From the IMG/VR virus record IMGVR_UViG_3300008113_000434, positions 1-25,410 of that record: a DNA stretch of 25,410 nt. One strand, given 5' to 3'. A model generated the notes under the pieces. It was given only the letters and a program-made list of their open reading frames with translations. It did no database searches and was not told the origin of the DNA. The position numbers and the translations under genes were made by a program. Shown here in pieces: positions 1 through 9,805 of this stretch; position 1 is the stretch's first letter, and every line of letters starts with the position of its first letter. This DNA is from a virus.

Positions 1-55
1 TCAAATTACACTGACAATGGCTCAACCATTTTCAGGGACAGCATATCTGTCTTAA
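1..55 (+). CDS. 3' end of a tail-fibre-like gene (partial)
   Basis: Only the last 17 codons (frame starting at base 2) are in the window, ending at the TAA at 53-55. The visible tail reads QITLTMAQPFSGTAYLS. It resembles the last strand of the next gene product (NTVTVSFASPPPAQAFKVVIVG region), with the same alternating beta pattern and an aromatic-rich ending. I therefore take this to be a fibre with a related C-terminal domain. The next gene's ribosome site (GGGAG, 56-60) starts immediately after this stop. A second open frame (bases 1-66) ends at 64-66 but would overlap that site and looks less like a fibre end. Function is inferred from neighbours. Confidence 0.5.
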   Translation, partial: QITLTMAQPFSGTAYLS

Positions 56-66
56 GGGAGAAGTAA

Positions 67-1545
67 ATGGCAAGATTATTCGTAACGAGTATTAACCTCA
101 ATAAAAATGAGTTGCTTAATGCTCGAATTCAAAATTTAAGCACACCGCCATCTAGCCCAGTAACAGGTCAGATTTATTACAATAACTCTGATAACCTTTT
201 ATACTTCTGGAACGGGACAGAATGGCTTACAGCATCAGGAGACTTTGGAGATAGTAACTATACTACCAGAGTTAAGTTTGGACAAGCAGTATCTCATGGA
301 ACATCTCAATATGTAGCACATGCAGATCATACACATGATGTAGCTGATATTATAGGTACAGCTAATCAGATTACTGTAACAAAAGCAGTAAATGGCGATG
401 CCACAATATCTATTCCATCACAACTAAATGTAACAAACATTAATGCTGGGAATGTAGAGCTTTCAGGAAGCGCAGACATTACTGGAACACTTGAAGTTAC
501 TGATGCTACAAATCTAAATAGCACACTGACTGTCGATGGACACACAGAATTAAACAATACTCTACATGTAGACGGAGCAACAACTCTTAACTCTACAGTA
601 GCAGTTACTGGTCAAACTACTCTTAATGGATTAGTTAACATTAACGCTAATACAACAATTGTTGGAGACCTAACGCTTTCTGGCGGTACATCAGACATAT
701 CTGTAGGCGGTAATGCAACAGTAAGCGGAACATCTACATTAAATGGCGCCACAACAATAGATGACACTTTAAATGTAACAGGAGCTGCAGACTTTGATTC
801 AACAGTAAATGTTGATGGAGCGATAACAACATCTGGTCAACTAACTGTAAACAACAGTTTAGATTTAAATGGCAGCGCAGATGTTTTAAATGCATTAACA
901 GTAGGTGGTGCTACAAACCTAAACTCTACTCTAGATGTAACTGGTGCAGCACAACTTGACTCGACACTTGCAGTAACTGGTAACGTAACACTATCTGCAG
1001 ATGTTTCTGTAGGTGATGATTTAACTGTAAATGGTGACGCATCGGTAGGTGGATTATTCTCTGCAACTGGAGATGCAACATTTGGCGGAAACGTACAAAT
1101 TGATGGCAGCCTAAACGTTGTAGGTTCAATCAACTCAATCAATACAACTCAGGTAAATATTTCTGATAACAAGATTAATCTTAACAGCGATATGCCAGAA
1201 AATCAAGCTCCAACAGTTGATGCTGGAATTATTGTACACCGTGGATCTGAAGAAGATGCATTGTTTACATGGAATGAAACATCTAATCATTGGGAAATTG
1301 GTTTAGCAAATGGCCCACAGCATGCAATTACAAGAAAGTTTGTTTCACAAATTGGTGATGGAGTTGTATTAAGCTGGCCAATTACACACAACCTTGGAAC
1401 AAGAGAAGTAACAGTTCAAGTTTATGATGCTACTTCATATGATACAGTCGAAGCAGATGTAGTAAGAACAAACGACAATACGGTAACAGTATCGTTTGCT
1501 TCTCCTCCTCCCGCACAGGCATTTAAGGTGGTAATTGTTGGATAA
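67..1545 (+). CDS. Tail fibre protein with tandem beta-repeats
   Basis: Predicted 492-residue virion fibre. The N-terminal 60 residues carry a module (PP..P..GQIYYNN....LYFWNG..W) shared with the next gene. A histidine-rich HADHTHD segment follows near residue 85; HxH clusters bind metal in some phage fibres. Residues about 125-355 are degenerate 10-15-residue repeats of the type NLNSTLxVxGA, rich in Asn, Thr, Gly and Val, as expected of a trimeric beta-helical or beta-spiral shaft. Near residue 390 lies a GIIVHRG..DALFTWNET module also present in the 1840-6765 protein. The C-terminal 60 residues are a beta-rich tip (VTVQVYDATSYD...). The ATG has GGGAG six nt upstream. It probably contacts the host surface or forms the fibre shaft; the exact attachment is unknown. 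Confidence 0.85.
   Translation: MARLFVTSINLNKNELLNARIQNLSTPPSSPVTGQIYYNNSDNLLYFWNGTEWLTASGDFGDSNYTTRVKFGQAVSHGTSQYVAHADHTHDVADIIGTANQITVTKAVNGDATISIPSQLNVTNINAGNVELSGSADITGTLEVTDATNLNSTLTVDGHTELNNTLHVDGATTLNSTVAVTGQTTLNGLVNINANTTIVGDLTLSGGTSDISVGGNATVSGTSTLNGATTIDDTLNVTGAADFDSTVNVDGAITTSGQLTVNNSLDLNGSADVLNALTVGGATNLNSTLDVTGAAQLDSTLAVTGNVTLSADVSVGDDLTVNGDASVGGLFSATGDATFGGNVQIDGSLNVVGSINSINTTQVNISDNKINLNSDMPENQAPTVDAGIIVHRGSEEDALFTWNETSNHWEIGLANGPQHAITRKFVSQIGDGVVLSWPITHNLGTREVTVQVYDATSYDTVEADVVRTNDNTVTVSFASPPPAQAFKVVIVG
450..1130 (+). repeat. Degenerate beta-repeat shaft of the first fibre
   Basis: The coding sequence repeats short motifs of the form xLxSTLxVTGxxxLx, for example LNSTLTVDGHTELNNTL, LNSTVAVTGQTTLNG and LDSTLAVTGNVTLS. 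The repeats are similar in protein but diverged in DNA, so they are old or kept by selection on protein structure. They produce several spurious antisense frames here. Confidence 0.7.
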
Positions 1546-1850
1546 TGGCTAAAAGATTCTTAACCCCGATTCAGCTGGCAACGCTAGATGCGCCACCAGC
1601 TAATCCAATTCGTGGACAAATTTATTATGACAATGCCGAAGAAACAATTAAGGCATATAACGGACAAATTTGGTACGACGTGGCGGGACCTAAGAATATT
1701 TTAGATCACACTCACATTGGTTCTGGAATAGTTGAAGAAGTTCAGTACTCAAACTACGTAGACGGAGATAGAATATTTGCAGACAATGGAAGTATTAATT
1801 CAAGCTTTATAGATAATTATATTGACGGAGGTAGCGCAAGTGGCAATTAG
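1545..1850 (+). CDS. Short tail fibre-like protein
   Basis: A 101-residue protein whose start ATG overlaps the preceding stop by one base, suggesting translational coupling; the nearest SD-like site (AAGGTG, 1525-1530) is too far upstream. Its first 50 residues match the N-terminal module of the preceding fibre (PPANPIRGQIYYDNAEETIKAYNG). It also has the histidine motif DHTHIGSG and a SNYVDG segment. It looks like the head and neck of the larger fibre without shaft or tip. It may be a separate adaptor, a decoy paralogue or a relic of module exchange. Its end overlaps the next start by 11 nt. Confidence 0.7.
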   Translation: MAKRFLTPIQLATLDAPPANPIRGQIYYDNAEETIKAYNGQIWYDVAGPKNILDHTHIGSGIVEEVQYSNYVDGDRIFADNGSINSSFIDNYIDGGSASGN

Positions 1851-4800
1851 AATTCAATTAAGAAGAGATACAGCAGCAAACTGGACCTCCTACAATCCAA
1901 TCCTTAGAGCAGGTGAAGTTGGTGTAGAAACAGATACACAAAGACTAAAGGTCGGTGATGGTTCTTCAGCATGGCTTTCTCGTCCATATATCAACGTTCT
2001 TCCATCAGAGCTAAGAGAATTAGCACAAGACAATGTAAATGAAGCATTAACTGCTGGAAATGGTATTACAAAGGTCTATGATGACCTTAATAATACTATT
2101 ACTATATCCGTAGACACATCTATTATTGCAAATAGGTCATACGTAGATGCAGCAGTAGCAAATGTATTAGATAGCGCACCAGAAGTTCTTAATACACTTA
2201 ACGAACTCGCTGCAGCTATCGGAGATGATCCTGCATTCTTTACAACAGTAGCAAACAACCTTTCAACACACCAATCAGATACAACAAATATTCACGGAAT
2301 TGCAGATACTTCAAAGCTTGTAACAGACGACGGTGCTCAGACCCTTACAAACAAAAGTCTTACAAGTCCAACTCTTACAGGTGTTCCAACTGCACCAACT
2401 GCAACTGCAGGCACTAATACGACCCAGGTTGCTACTACAGAATTCGTAAAAACTGCAGTAGATAACTTAGTAGACGGAGCCCCAGCTCTTCTAGACACTT
2501 TAAATGAAATTTCTGCAGCTATTAACGACGACCCAGCTTTCTTTAGCAATGTTGCTACAAATTTAGCTTCACACGAAGCAGACACTACAAATATTCATGG
2601 TATTGCAAACACTGCCAAGCTAGTTACAGATGATGGGAATCAGTCTTTAACAAATAAAACAATTTCTGGATCAAGTAATCTTCTTACAAATATTGGAAAC
2701 GCTTCTCTTGTTAATCCTTCTATAACAATTAACGGGGTTGAGATATTCCTTGGAGGATCTGCAAACTATGATACAGATGATATTGTAGAGGGAACTAATA
2801 ATTTATATTTTACAGCTGAGAGAGCACAGGATGCAGTAGCTGCAGCTATTTTAGCTGGAACACATCAGAATCTTACTGTATCATACGATGATAATTTAAA
2901 TAAAATATCATTTGTTGCAGAAAATGGAGTTGCTGACTCTACAACAGATGACCTTGATGAAGGAACAACAAATCTTTACTTTACAGATCAAAGAGCAATT
3001 AATGCCGTAGGCGGATCTGCAACGTCTGCAGATGTTCCAAATACTGTCGTTAAAAGAAACGCTCTTGGAGATTTTGCAGCAGGAACAGTTACAGCAGATC
3101 TTGTTGGAAATGTGACTGGAACCGTAAGCGCAATTGATAACCACACCACTACAGGGCTTCCAGAAGGAGATAATTTATACTTCACAGGAACTAGAGTAAG
3201 AGACGAGGCTGCAGATACATTATTAGCAGGTAATGGTATTGATATTGAAGTAGACCCTCAAACAAAAGAAATTACAATATCTGGTGAGATTGCTTCTACA
3301 GGAAATGCAGGTATAGCGTTTTTCCATGAAGCAGACTTTACTGTAGATCAAAATGGCGGTGTAAATCTAGTACCAGAAAGAATTCAAGACATTGCTGCAG
3401 GAGCAACAGCTGCAGGAGAAGCAATTGATGTTTTTTATGACGATGTTAATAATCAGATAATTGTTTCAGCAGAAGATGCAACATATACAAATAAAGGTGT
3501 AGCAACTTTTGATTCAACAGACTTTGTTGTGACAAATGGAAATGTTGAATTGAATTCAGAAGGAGTAACTCAGATTGTTGGAGACATGATTTCCTCTAAC
3601 ACAGAGTCAGGAATATCTGTAACTTTTGACGGAATTAATAATAAATTAGATTTTAATGTAAATGATCCAACAATTACTTTAAGTGGAGATGTTGCAGGTT
3701 CGGCAACAATGACAAACTTAGGCAATGTTGAGATATCAACATCAATTCAGCCAAACTCAGTATCTTTAGGAACAGATACTACTGGTAATTATGTTCAAGA
3801 TATTACTGGGACAGTTAACGAGATAACTGTTTCTGGTTCTGGATCAGAAAGCGCATCAGTAGTAATTGGTTTACCTGATACAGTACACATTACAGACGAT
3901 CTTCAGGTTGGCGGAGATACAACAATTGTTGGAAATCTTACAGTACAAGGTACAACCACAACAATTACATCTCAAAACTTAGCAATTACAGATAAGTTAA
4001 TTGAATTAGGAAATACAGCCTCTCCAACAGACGCAGCAGCAGATGGTGGAGGTATATTCCTTCACGGAACAACAGATAAACATTTAGCTTGGTATGATGC
4101 AGCAGATGCTTGGACATCTTCTGAAAATTTTGATTTACATGTAGGCAAGGTTTACATGATTGATGAAACAGAAGTTTTGTCAAATAATGAACTTTTTGGA
4201 ATAAATAAAGACAATATTGGAAAGTTTACAGCAAAACCAGAAGCTTCTTGGCAAGGTACTGATGTACTTAGAATTGGAGAAATTGGTTTAGAGTCAGATA
4301 CTGGTAACTTTAAGATAGGAGATGGAACATCTACATGGTCTGCGTTAAACTATGTTAACGTGACACCATCTGATTTAAGCAACACAGTTGGAGACTATAT
4401 ACCGTTGGCGGACAGAGGAGTTAATGACGGTGTAGCTGCAATTAACTCTACTGGAGAAGTTCTTTCTTTATCTAATTTTGTTGCAAATAGCGATGCCACT
4501 ACAGGAGCCCCATCTGGAAACTATGGACTTATTGTTAAAAGAGGCAACCAGCCAGACGCTTTGCTTATTTGGAATGAGACATTGGATAGATGGACATACT
4601 CTAATGACGGCGGAACAAATAATTATGTAATAGCCTCAGAAGTATTTGTAAGCTCATCTGTATCCACACATAATGCAGACACTACAGACGTTCATGGGAT
4701 ATCTGATACAGCCAATCTGGTATATCAGGTAGACCTAGACGCAGTAGAACTTGCAGTTACAAATTCTTCTCAAACATATACTAATAATCAAATCTCGCTA

Positions 4801-6765
4801 CATAATAACGACACAACAAATGTTCACGGCATAACAGACACCGCAGATTTAGCATACCAGGCAGATCTTGTTGATGCAGTAACTACTTTAAATACAACAA
4901 TTCAGTCTGAAGTTACTGATTTAGAGATTCTTATCTCAGAAACAGTAACAAATCACTCAAATGATTCTACATCAGTTCACGGCATAGCAGACACAGCAGC
5001 GCTTGCAACATTTACATATGTCGATAATAAAGTTACCACAGACATAGCAACACATAATAATGATACTACAAACGTACATGGTATCCCAGATACCTCATTG
5101 TTGGCAACAATTTCTTATGTAAACCAGCAAGCAAGCTCAGCAGAATCTGATGCTGCAATTTATACAGATGCAGCTATAGTAACGCTAAATACCCAGGTAC
5201 AGCTTGACATTAATCAAGCTCAATCAGATGCTGAAACAGCTGCATCTTTTGCTTTATCGCAGGAGGTTACAGCAAGATCTCAAGCTATAGCTACTTCTGT
5301 AAATAACCATAATAACAGCACAACTTCAGTACATGGAATTGCTGATACATCTGCACTAGCAACAAAAACTTATGCAGACAATGCTGTATCAACACACAGT
5401 TTAGATACTACTGCAGTACATGGAATTGCCGATACAGCTCAACTTGCAACAAAGACCTATGCAGACAATAGCGCTTCAATATCTGCAGGAGCAGCTCAAA
5501 GCGCAGCAGAAACATTTGCAACTGGAGCCGTAACTACTCACAATTCAGATACCACAGATGTACATGGTATCTCAAATACTGCTAATCTTGTATATACAAA
5601 TGATGCAAGATTAAGCGACACTAGAACACCAACAGATGGATCTGTAACAGCGACTAAACTTGCAGCAGACTCAGTAACAAATAATGCAATAGCTGAAGGA
5701 TCAATTTCAATTACTAAGATTACTAACTTAGAAGATGATCTTGCAGCAAAATCCCCTTCAGACTCACCAGTATTTACTGGAACTGTTTCTTTGCCATCAA
5801 CCACAACTATTGGACTAGTTGACGGAACAGAAATTGGATATTTAAATGGAGTAACATCCAATATCCAGACACAGCTAACAACAAATGCTGATGAGATAGC
5901 GTTAAAAGCAAATATTGCATCTCCAACGTTTACTGGAGTTCCCGCAGCTCCTACAGCATCCGCTGGTACAAATACTACTCAAATTGCTACAACAGCATAC
6001 GTTAGAACAGAAGTTTCTAATTTAATTAATTCTGCTCCAACAACACTAGATACTCTTAATGAGTTAGCAGCAGCATTAAATAACGATGCTAGTTTTGCCA
6101 CAACAATCACAGCTGCGGTAGGATTAAAAGCACCATTAGCAAGTCCTACATTTACAGGTACAGTAACATTACCTAATTCAACAATTACAACAGTAATGCT
6201 TGCAAACGGCTCAGTAACTGCAGAAAAGATATTTGCAGGAACAATTACAAATGCAGAAATTAGCGCATCTGCAGCAATCGATCAATCTAAGATTTCAGGG
6301 TTGACTACTGCCCTGAATTTAAAGGCACCTCTTGCGTCTCCAACATTTACAGGATCTGTAACAGTTCCTGCTCCTACAGCAGACACACATGCTGCTACAA
6401 AGGCATATGTTGATTCTAAGGCTCAAGATATCATTCCTTTAGATAATTTAAATAGTCAATTTGATGGATCAAGGTCTAGGTTCCAGCCTAAATTAAATAA
6501 TGAAGCTGTTACAATTACAAACCCCCTTAGACTTTTGATAAGCATTAATGGTATAATTCAAATATTAGGAAATCCTGATAACCACTGGTTATCTCCGATT
6601 CCTTTTGATGGATTCTACGTAGATTCTGATGGGTACCTTAACTTTGGAGAGCCAGTTCCTAAAGGTTCGGTATTTGACGGAAGAGTAATGAATGGACCAG
6701 CTATAAATTCTGTAGACAGATTTAAGTATCCATTTAGACCGATAGATATATTATTAGGAGCGTAA
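1840..6765 (+). CDS. Large tail fibre / receptor-binding protein, 1641 aa
   Basis: I chose GTG 1840 because GGAGG (1827-1831) lies 8 nt upstream and the protein then begins MAIRIQLRRDTAANWTSYNP, the classic start of a phage Mtd-N-like fibre domain (…GEVGVETDTQRLKVGDGSSAW). A longer frame from TTG 1822 has no such site. A second copy of this module (ASWQG.DVLRIGEIGLESDTGNFKIGDG) is encoded near 4230-4340. Between and after them are nine HG[IV]-type repeats, three SAP..LDTLNELAAA..DD..F modules (near 2165, 2465 and 6020) and LTN/SPTFTG segments, all typical of long phage fibres. The C-terminal 110 residues (from FDGSRSRF) form a separate globular tip, probably receptor-binding. It is by far the largest gene here and probably the main host-range determinant. 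Confidence 0.88.
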   Translation: MAIRIQLRRDTAANWTSYNPILRAGEVGVETDTQRLKVGDGSSAWLSRPYINVLPSELRELAQDNVNEALTAGNGITKVYDDLNNTITISVDTSIIANRSYVDAAVANVLDSAPEVLNTLNELAAAIGDDPAFFTTVANNLSTHQSDTTNIHGIADTSKLVTDDGAQTLTNKSLTSPTLTGVPTAPTATAGTNTTQVATTEFVKTAVDNLVDGAPALLDTLNEISAAINDDPAFFSNVATNLASHEADTTNIHGIANTAKLVTDDGNQSLTNKTISGSSNLLTNIGNASLVNPSITINGVEIFLGGSANYDTDDIVEGTNNLYFTAERAQDAVAAAILAGTHQNLTVSYDDNLNKISFVAENGVADSTTDDLDEGTTNLYFTDQRAINAVGGSATSADVPNTVVKRNALGDFAAGTVTADLVGNVTGTVSAIDNHTTTGLPEGDNLYFTGTRVRDEAADTLLAGNGIDIEVDPQTKEITISGEIASTGNAGIAFFHEADFTVDQNGGVNLVPERIQDIAAGATAAGEAIDVFYDDVNNQIIVSAEDATYTNKGVATFDSTDFVVTNGNVELNSEGVTQIVGDMISSNTESGISVTFDGINNKLDFNVNDPTITLSGDVAGSATMTNLGNVEISTSIQPNSVSLGTDTTGNYVQDITGTVNEITVSGSGSESASVVIGLPDTVHITDDLQVGGDTTIVGNLTVQGTTTTITSQNLAITDKLIELGNTASPTDAAADGGGIFLHGTTDKHLAWYDAADAWTSSENFDLHVGKVYMIDETEVLSNNELFGINKDNIGKFTAKPEASWQGTDVLRIGEIGLESDTGNFKIGDGTSTWSALNYVNVTPSDLSNTVGDYIPLADRGVNDGVAAINSTGEVLSLSNFVANSDATTGAPSGNYGLIVKRGNQPDALLIWNETLDRWTYSNDGGTNNYVIASEVFVSSSVSTHNADTTDVHGISDTANLVYQVDLDAVELAVTNSSQTYTNNQISLHNNDTTNVHGITDTADLAYQADLVDAVTTLNTTIQSEVTDLEILISETVTNHSNDSTSVHGIADTAALATFTYVDNKVTTDIATHNNDTTNVHGIPDTSLLATISYVNQQASSAESDAAIYTDAAIVTLNTQVQLDINQAQSDAETAASFALSQEVTARSQAIATSVNNHNNSTTSVHGIADTSALATKTYADNAVSTHSLDTTAVHGIADTAQLATKTYADNSASISAGAAQSAAETFATGAVTTHNSDTTDVHGISNTANLVYTNDARLSDTRTPTDGSVTATKLAADSVTNNAIAEGSISITKITNLEDDLAAKSPSDSPVFTGTVSLPSTTTIGLVDGTEIGYLNGVTSNIQTQLTTNADEIALKANIASPTFTGVPAAPTASAGTNTTQIATTAYVRTEVSNLINSAPTTLDTLNELAAALNNDASFATTITAAVGLKAPLASPTFTGTVTLPNSTITTVMLANGSVTAEKIFAGTITNAEISASAAIDQSKISGLTTALNLKAPLASPTFTGSVTVPAPTADTHAATKAYVDSKAQDIIPLDNLNSQFDGSRSRFQPKLNNEAVTITNPLRLLISINGIIQILGNPDNHWLSPIPFDGFYVDSDGYLNFGEPVPKGSVFDGRVMNGPAINSVDRFKYPFRPIDILLGA
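2265..5610 (+). repeat. Nine HNxDTTxVHGIxDTxxL repeats in the large fibre
   Basis: The His-Gly-Ile/Val core is encoded near 2293, 2596, 4693, 4824, 4978, 5078, 5330, 5416 and 5561. Consensus is (T/N)H(N/x)xDTTxVHGIxDTxxL, often followed by a TYADN or TYVDN segment. The first two are isolated; the last seven form a tighter array. This motif is widespread in phage fibres. Its periodic histidines suggest trimer core or metal contacts, which is inference. Confidence 0.75.
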
Positions 6766-6770
6766 AGTAA

Positions 6771-9700
6771 ATGGCAAGAAAAGTTATAATGGAGACAGCG
6801 TATACGTTTACTCCAACAACAAAAACAATTGTAATTCCAAAAGCAATACCAAGAGAAAGATTGCTTTTGATCACAAATGTGACCCAAAACCAGGTCATAT
6901 ATAATTTCTCTGACCCAAGCTTAAATGCAACAACATATACAGCACTTGAGCAAAATGGTACAGAGACAACAACTATTGTATTAAATTACAATACAGCATC
7001 AATGTTAACAACAGATAAGTTGTCTATCACAATTGATGAATTTGATGAGACATTTATGCCTGCAGAGACATTAATGGACACAACAAACAAGTTTAGAGTA
7101 TCGCAGCCACAAGCGCTTATTGATACAGACTTTGAGTATGGTACACAGATTACCAAGTGGGAGAATCTTGGTTTATACAACAATAGACCATTTTCATACT
7201 CTTCTCCTACAGCAATTTCAAACATTGGATCGATCACATTTCCAACAGGATCCTCAAATGTTACAGTAAACCTCACATCAGGAGTTGGTCCAGGAAATGG
7301 AACATCTATTACTGTTCAGGATACATATTTATCAGCAGCAAACGGTAACTTTGTTGTAGAGTCAGGCGGAGGAACATCATCATTCGTTTATTCTGCTTCA
7401 GCAAAAAACAATACTGGTATTACCAATATTCTAGATACCAATAAGACAGCAATTTACTCTGCTACTAGATTCTCAGGTGCAAGAATTGGTTTTATTCCAG
7501 TAATGTCATATTCTGGAACAAGAATTGATGTAACAACAACTATTGCACACGGACTTTCTTTAGGAAATGAAATTGTTGTGACTGGTGTAACTGCTACCAC
7601 TAATGCTCCTAACGGTAACTTTACAGTAGCACAAATTTTGTCACCTACAAGATTTGCCTACTTTACAACAGCTATCCCAACAGGAACACTATCAGGACCT
7701 ATTGAAATCTACGTAAGACCGCAGTCAACATTCTTGCACAGACCAGCAGATGGTGGAGTTATTTTTACAACAAACTCTTCATCTAACTATGCTGCTGCAA
7801 TTCGTCAAACAAGACGTTATTTTAGATACCAGTCAGGTAAGGGATTACAGGCCTCATCAGGTACAATCCTAAAGCCTTATGCAGGTATTGATTCAATTAG
7901 CTCTAGTGGTACAACAGTAACTGTTGTTACCAAGGAAAAGCATAACATTCAGCCAGGAACACAAATTGCAATCGGTGGATGTAATGAGTCAGCCTATAAT
8001 GGAACATTTACAATTTCAAGTGTAACTGGATACAATACTTTCCAATATACAGCTTTGTCTGTTCCATCATCAACTGTTGCAACAGGTAACTACTATGCCT
8101 CAATCGTACAGTGGTATGGTTGCCAAAATAGACTAGGAATGTTTGACGATCAAAATGGAGTTTTCTTTGAGTTTGATGGTCAAAAGCTATATGCAGTTCG
8201 TAGAAGCTCAACTTTCCAACTTTCAGGAAAGGTAACTGTCACAAACGGTGACGACACAGTTTCACAAACAGACACAGCTTTCCCAACATTCTTTAGTAAG
8301 CAGTTAATCCCAGGAGATTACATTGTTCTTAGAGGACAATCATACAAGGTACAGTCAATTCTGAGTGATATTTCCATCAAGATTACCCCTGCTTATAGAG
8401 GAGCAACAGCAAACTACTGCATTGCATCAAAGACAGTAGACACTAAGATTCCTCAAACAGCATTTAATATGGATAAGGCAGACGGCACAGGACCATCTCA
8501 ATACACAATGGATCTATCAAAGATGCAGATGTTCTATGTAGACTATACATGGTACGGAGCAGGATTTATTCGTTGGGGCGTAAGAGGCCCAAAGGGTAAC
8601 GTTATTTATTTACACAAGATGCAAAACAATAACGTGAATACAGAAGCTTACATGCGTTCAGGTAACTTGCCAGCACGATATAGCTCTACAACAACTCCGC
8701 CATTTACAAGTACAACTGCAACTGTTTTAAGCACAGATTTAGCAATACAGGTCCTTAGTACAGCAGAGTTCCCATCAAGCGGAACCTTGGTAGTTAGAGA
8801 TAATGCAGCCTACGAATATGTAAACTATTCAGGAAAAACAGCAACATCCTTTACTGGATTAACTAGAGCAAGAGCAGGATTAAGCTCTTACACTGGATTT
8901 ACAATTTCAGCAGGCTCAAACATCGGAACACTAGCAGGTCTTAACGATGCAGCATCTTTACAGGTTGGTATGCAGATGGGTACAGCAGATTTCCCAGATG
9001 GAACATCAATTGCATCAATTAATGGAACCGTAGTCACACTAACTGGTCCTGCATCAGTGTCTAACCCTACTGTAACATTTGTTCCAATGGGTAACGCAAC
9101 ACCATTACAGTTCACATACTCACCAACAGCACCAACATGTGTTGAGCTAGCATATCCAACATTTGGAGCTTCTATCTCACACTGGGGTACATCTGTTATC
9201 ATGGATGGTCGATTCGATGAAGATAAGTCCCTTATCTTCACATACGGACAGAGAACATCTACATCAATTCCAGCAGGAGCAACAAGAGTTCTTCTTGGAA
9301 TTAGAACCGCACCTTCAGCAGATAATGGTATCGGAGCAGTCTTTGGTGCTCGTGAAGTTGTAAATAGAATGCAGCTTATGCTTAAGTCACTCGACATCAC
9401 AGCATCAGCAGGCTCTGGTTCACCAACAGTTCTTGTTTCTGCAATCTTGAATGGATTGCCAAGTACTGGTGTAACATGGACAAACGCAGTCGGTAACGTG
9501 GCAGGAGTAGTTAACTCATCACTTGCTCAGATTGCCGATTACGCAGGTCTTTCAGTTACAATGTCTGGTGGTGAAACAACTGGTGGATTCTTCTCACAAG
9601 GAACAAACTCTGTTGATTTATCAGGACTTAGAGATCTTGGTAACTCAATTCTTGGTGGAGGCGGAACAACTACTACATCTGGAATTTACCCAGATGGACC

Positions 9701-9788
9701 AGATGCCCTTCACATCACGGTTACAAATCTAAGCTCATCAACTGCAACAGTGTTCTCTCGTCTATCTTGGACAGAAGCACAGGCATAA
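6771..9788 (+). CDS. Large virion structural protein, 1005 aa
   Basis: Begins MARKVIMETAYTFTPTTKTI, with AGGAG (6756-6760) 10 nt upstream. The N-terminal 110 residues are a small beta domain. Residues about 150-470 hold repeated beta modules of the type xxHGLxxGxxIVVxGVxx...NGNFTVxxIxxxxFxY (clear copies around HGLSLGNEIVV and HNIQPGTQIAI). The centre has RLGMFDDQNGVFFEFDGQKLY and an FIRWGVRGPKG segment that I associate with large structural proteins of cyanophages and related marine phages. Later modules resemble FPSSGTLVVRDNAAYEYVNYSG and LQVGMQMGTADFPDG, then a C-terminal REVVNRMQLMLKSLDI domain. Probably baseplate- or fibre-associated. Arg codon CGT is commoner here than in the fibres. 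Confidence 0.78.
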   Translation: MARKVIMETAYTFTPTTKTIVIPKAIPRERLLLITNVTQNQVIYNFSDPSLNATTYTALEQNGTETTTIVLNYNTASMLTTDKLSITIDEFDETFMPAETLMDTTNKFRVSQPQALIDTDFEYGTQITKWENLGLYNNRPFSYSSPTAISNIGSITFPTGSSNVTVNLTSGVGPGNGTSITVQDTYLSAANGNFVVESGGGTSSFVYSASAKNNTGITNILDTNKTAIYSATRFSGARIGFIPVMSYSGTRIDVTTTIAHGLSLGNEIVVTGVTATTNAPNGNFTVAQILSPTRFAYFTTAIPTGTLSGPIEIYVRPQSTFLHRPADGGVIFTTNSSSNYAAAIRQTRRYFRYQSGKGLQASSGTILKPYAGIDSISSSGTTVTVVTKEKHNIQPGTQIAIGGCNESAYNGTFTISSVTGYNTFQYTALSVPSSTVATGNYYASIVQWYGCQNRLGMFDDQNGVFFEFDGQKLYAVRRSSTFQLSGKVTVTNGDDTVSQTDTAFPTFFSKQLIPGDYIVLRGQSYKVQSILSDISIKITPAYRGATANYCIASKTVDTKIPQTAFNMDKADGTGPSQYTMDLSKMQMFYVDYTWYGAGFIRWGVRGPKGNVIYLHKMQNNNVNTEAYMRSGNLPARYSSTTTPPFTSTTATVLSTDLAIQVLSTAEFPSSGTLVVRDNAAYEYVNYSGKTATSFTGLTRARAGLSSYTGFTISAGSNIGTLAGLNDAASLQVGMQMGTADFPDGTSIASINGTVVTLTGPASVSNPTVTFVPMGNATPLQFTYSPTAPTCVELAYPTFGASISHWGTSVIMDGRFDEDKSLIFTYGQRTSTSIPAGATRVLLGIRTAPSADNGIGAVFGAREVVNRMQLMLKSLDITASAGSGSPTVLVSAILNGLPSTGVTWTNAVGNVAGVVNSSLAQIADYAGLSVTMSGGETTGGFFSQGTNSVDLSGLRDLGNSILGGGGTTTTSGIYPDGPDALHITVTNLSSSTATVFSRLSWTEAQA

Positions 9789-9805
9789 AATACTAGGAGG
9801 AAACA

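Noticed and set aside
1-66. Frame 1 reading (SNYTDNGSTI...) as the upstream gene end
   Set aside because: It is open but would overlap the GGGAG of the next gene and its end is less fibre-like than frame 2. I cannot exclude it fully.
837-1142. Antisense open frames over the first fibre repeats
   Set aside because: They mirror Thr/Val/Ser-rich repeats and have no initiation signals; every convincing gene in the window is on the + strand.
1822-1839. TTG 1822 as start of the large fibre
   Set aside because: GTG 1840 has GGAGG eight nt upstream and gives the family-typical MAIRIQLRRDT start; 1822 overlaps that ribosome site.
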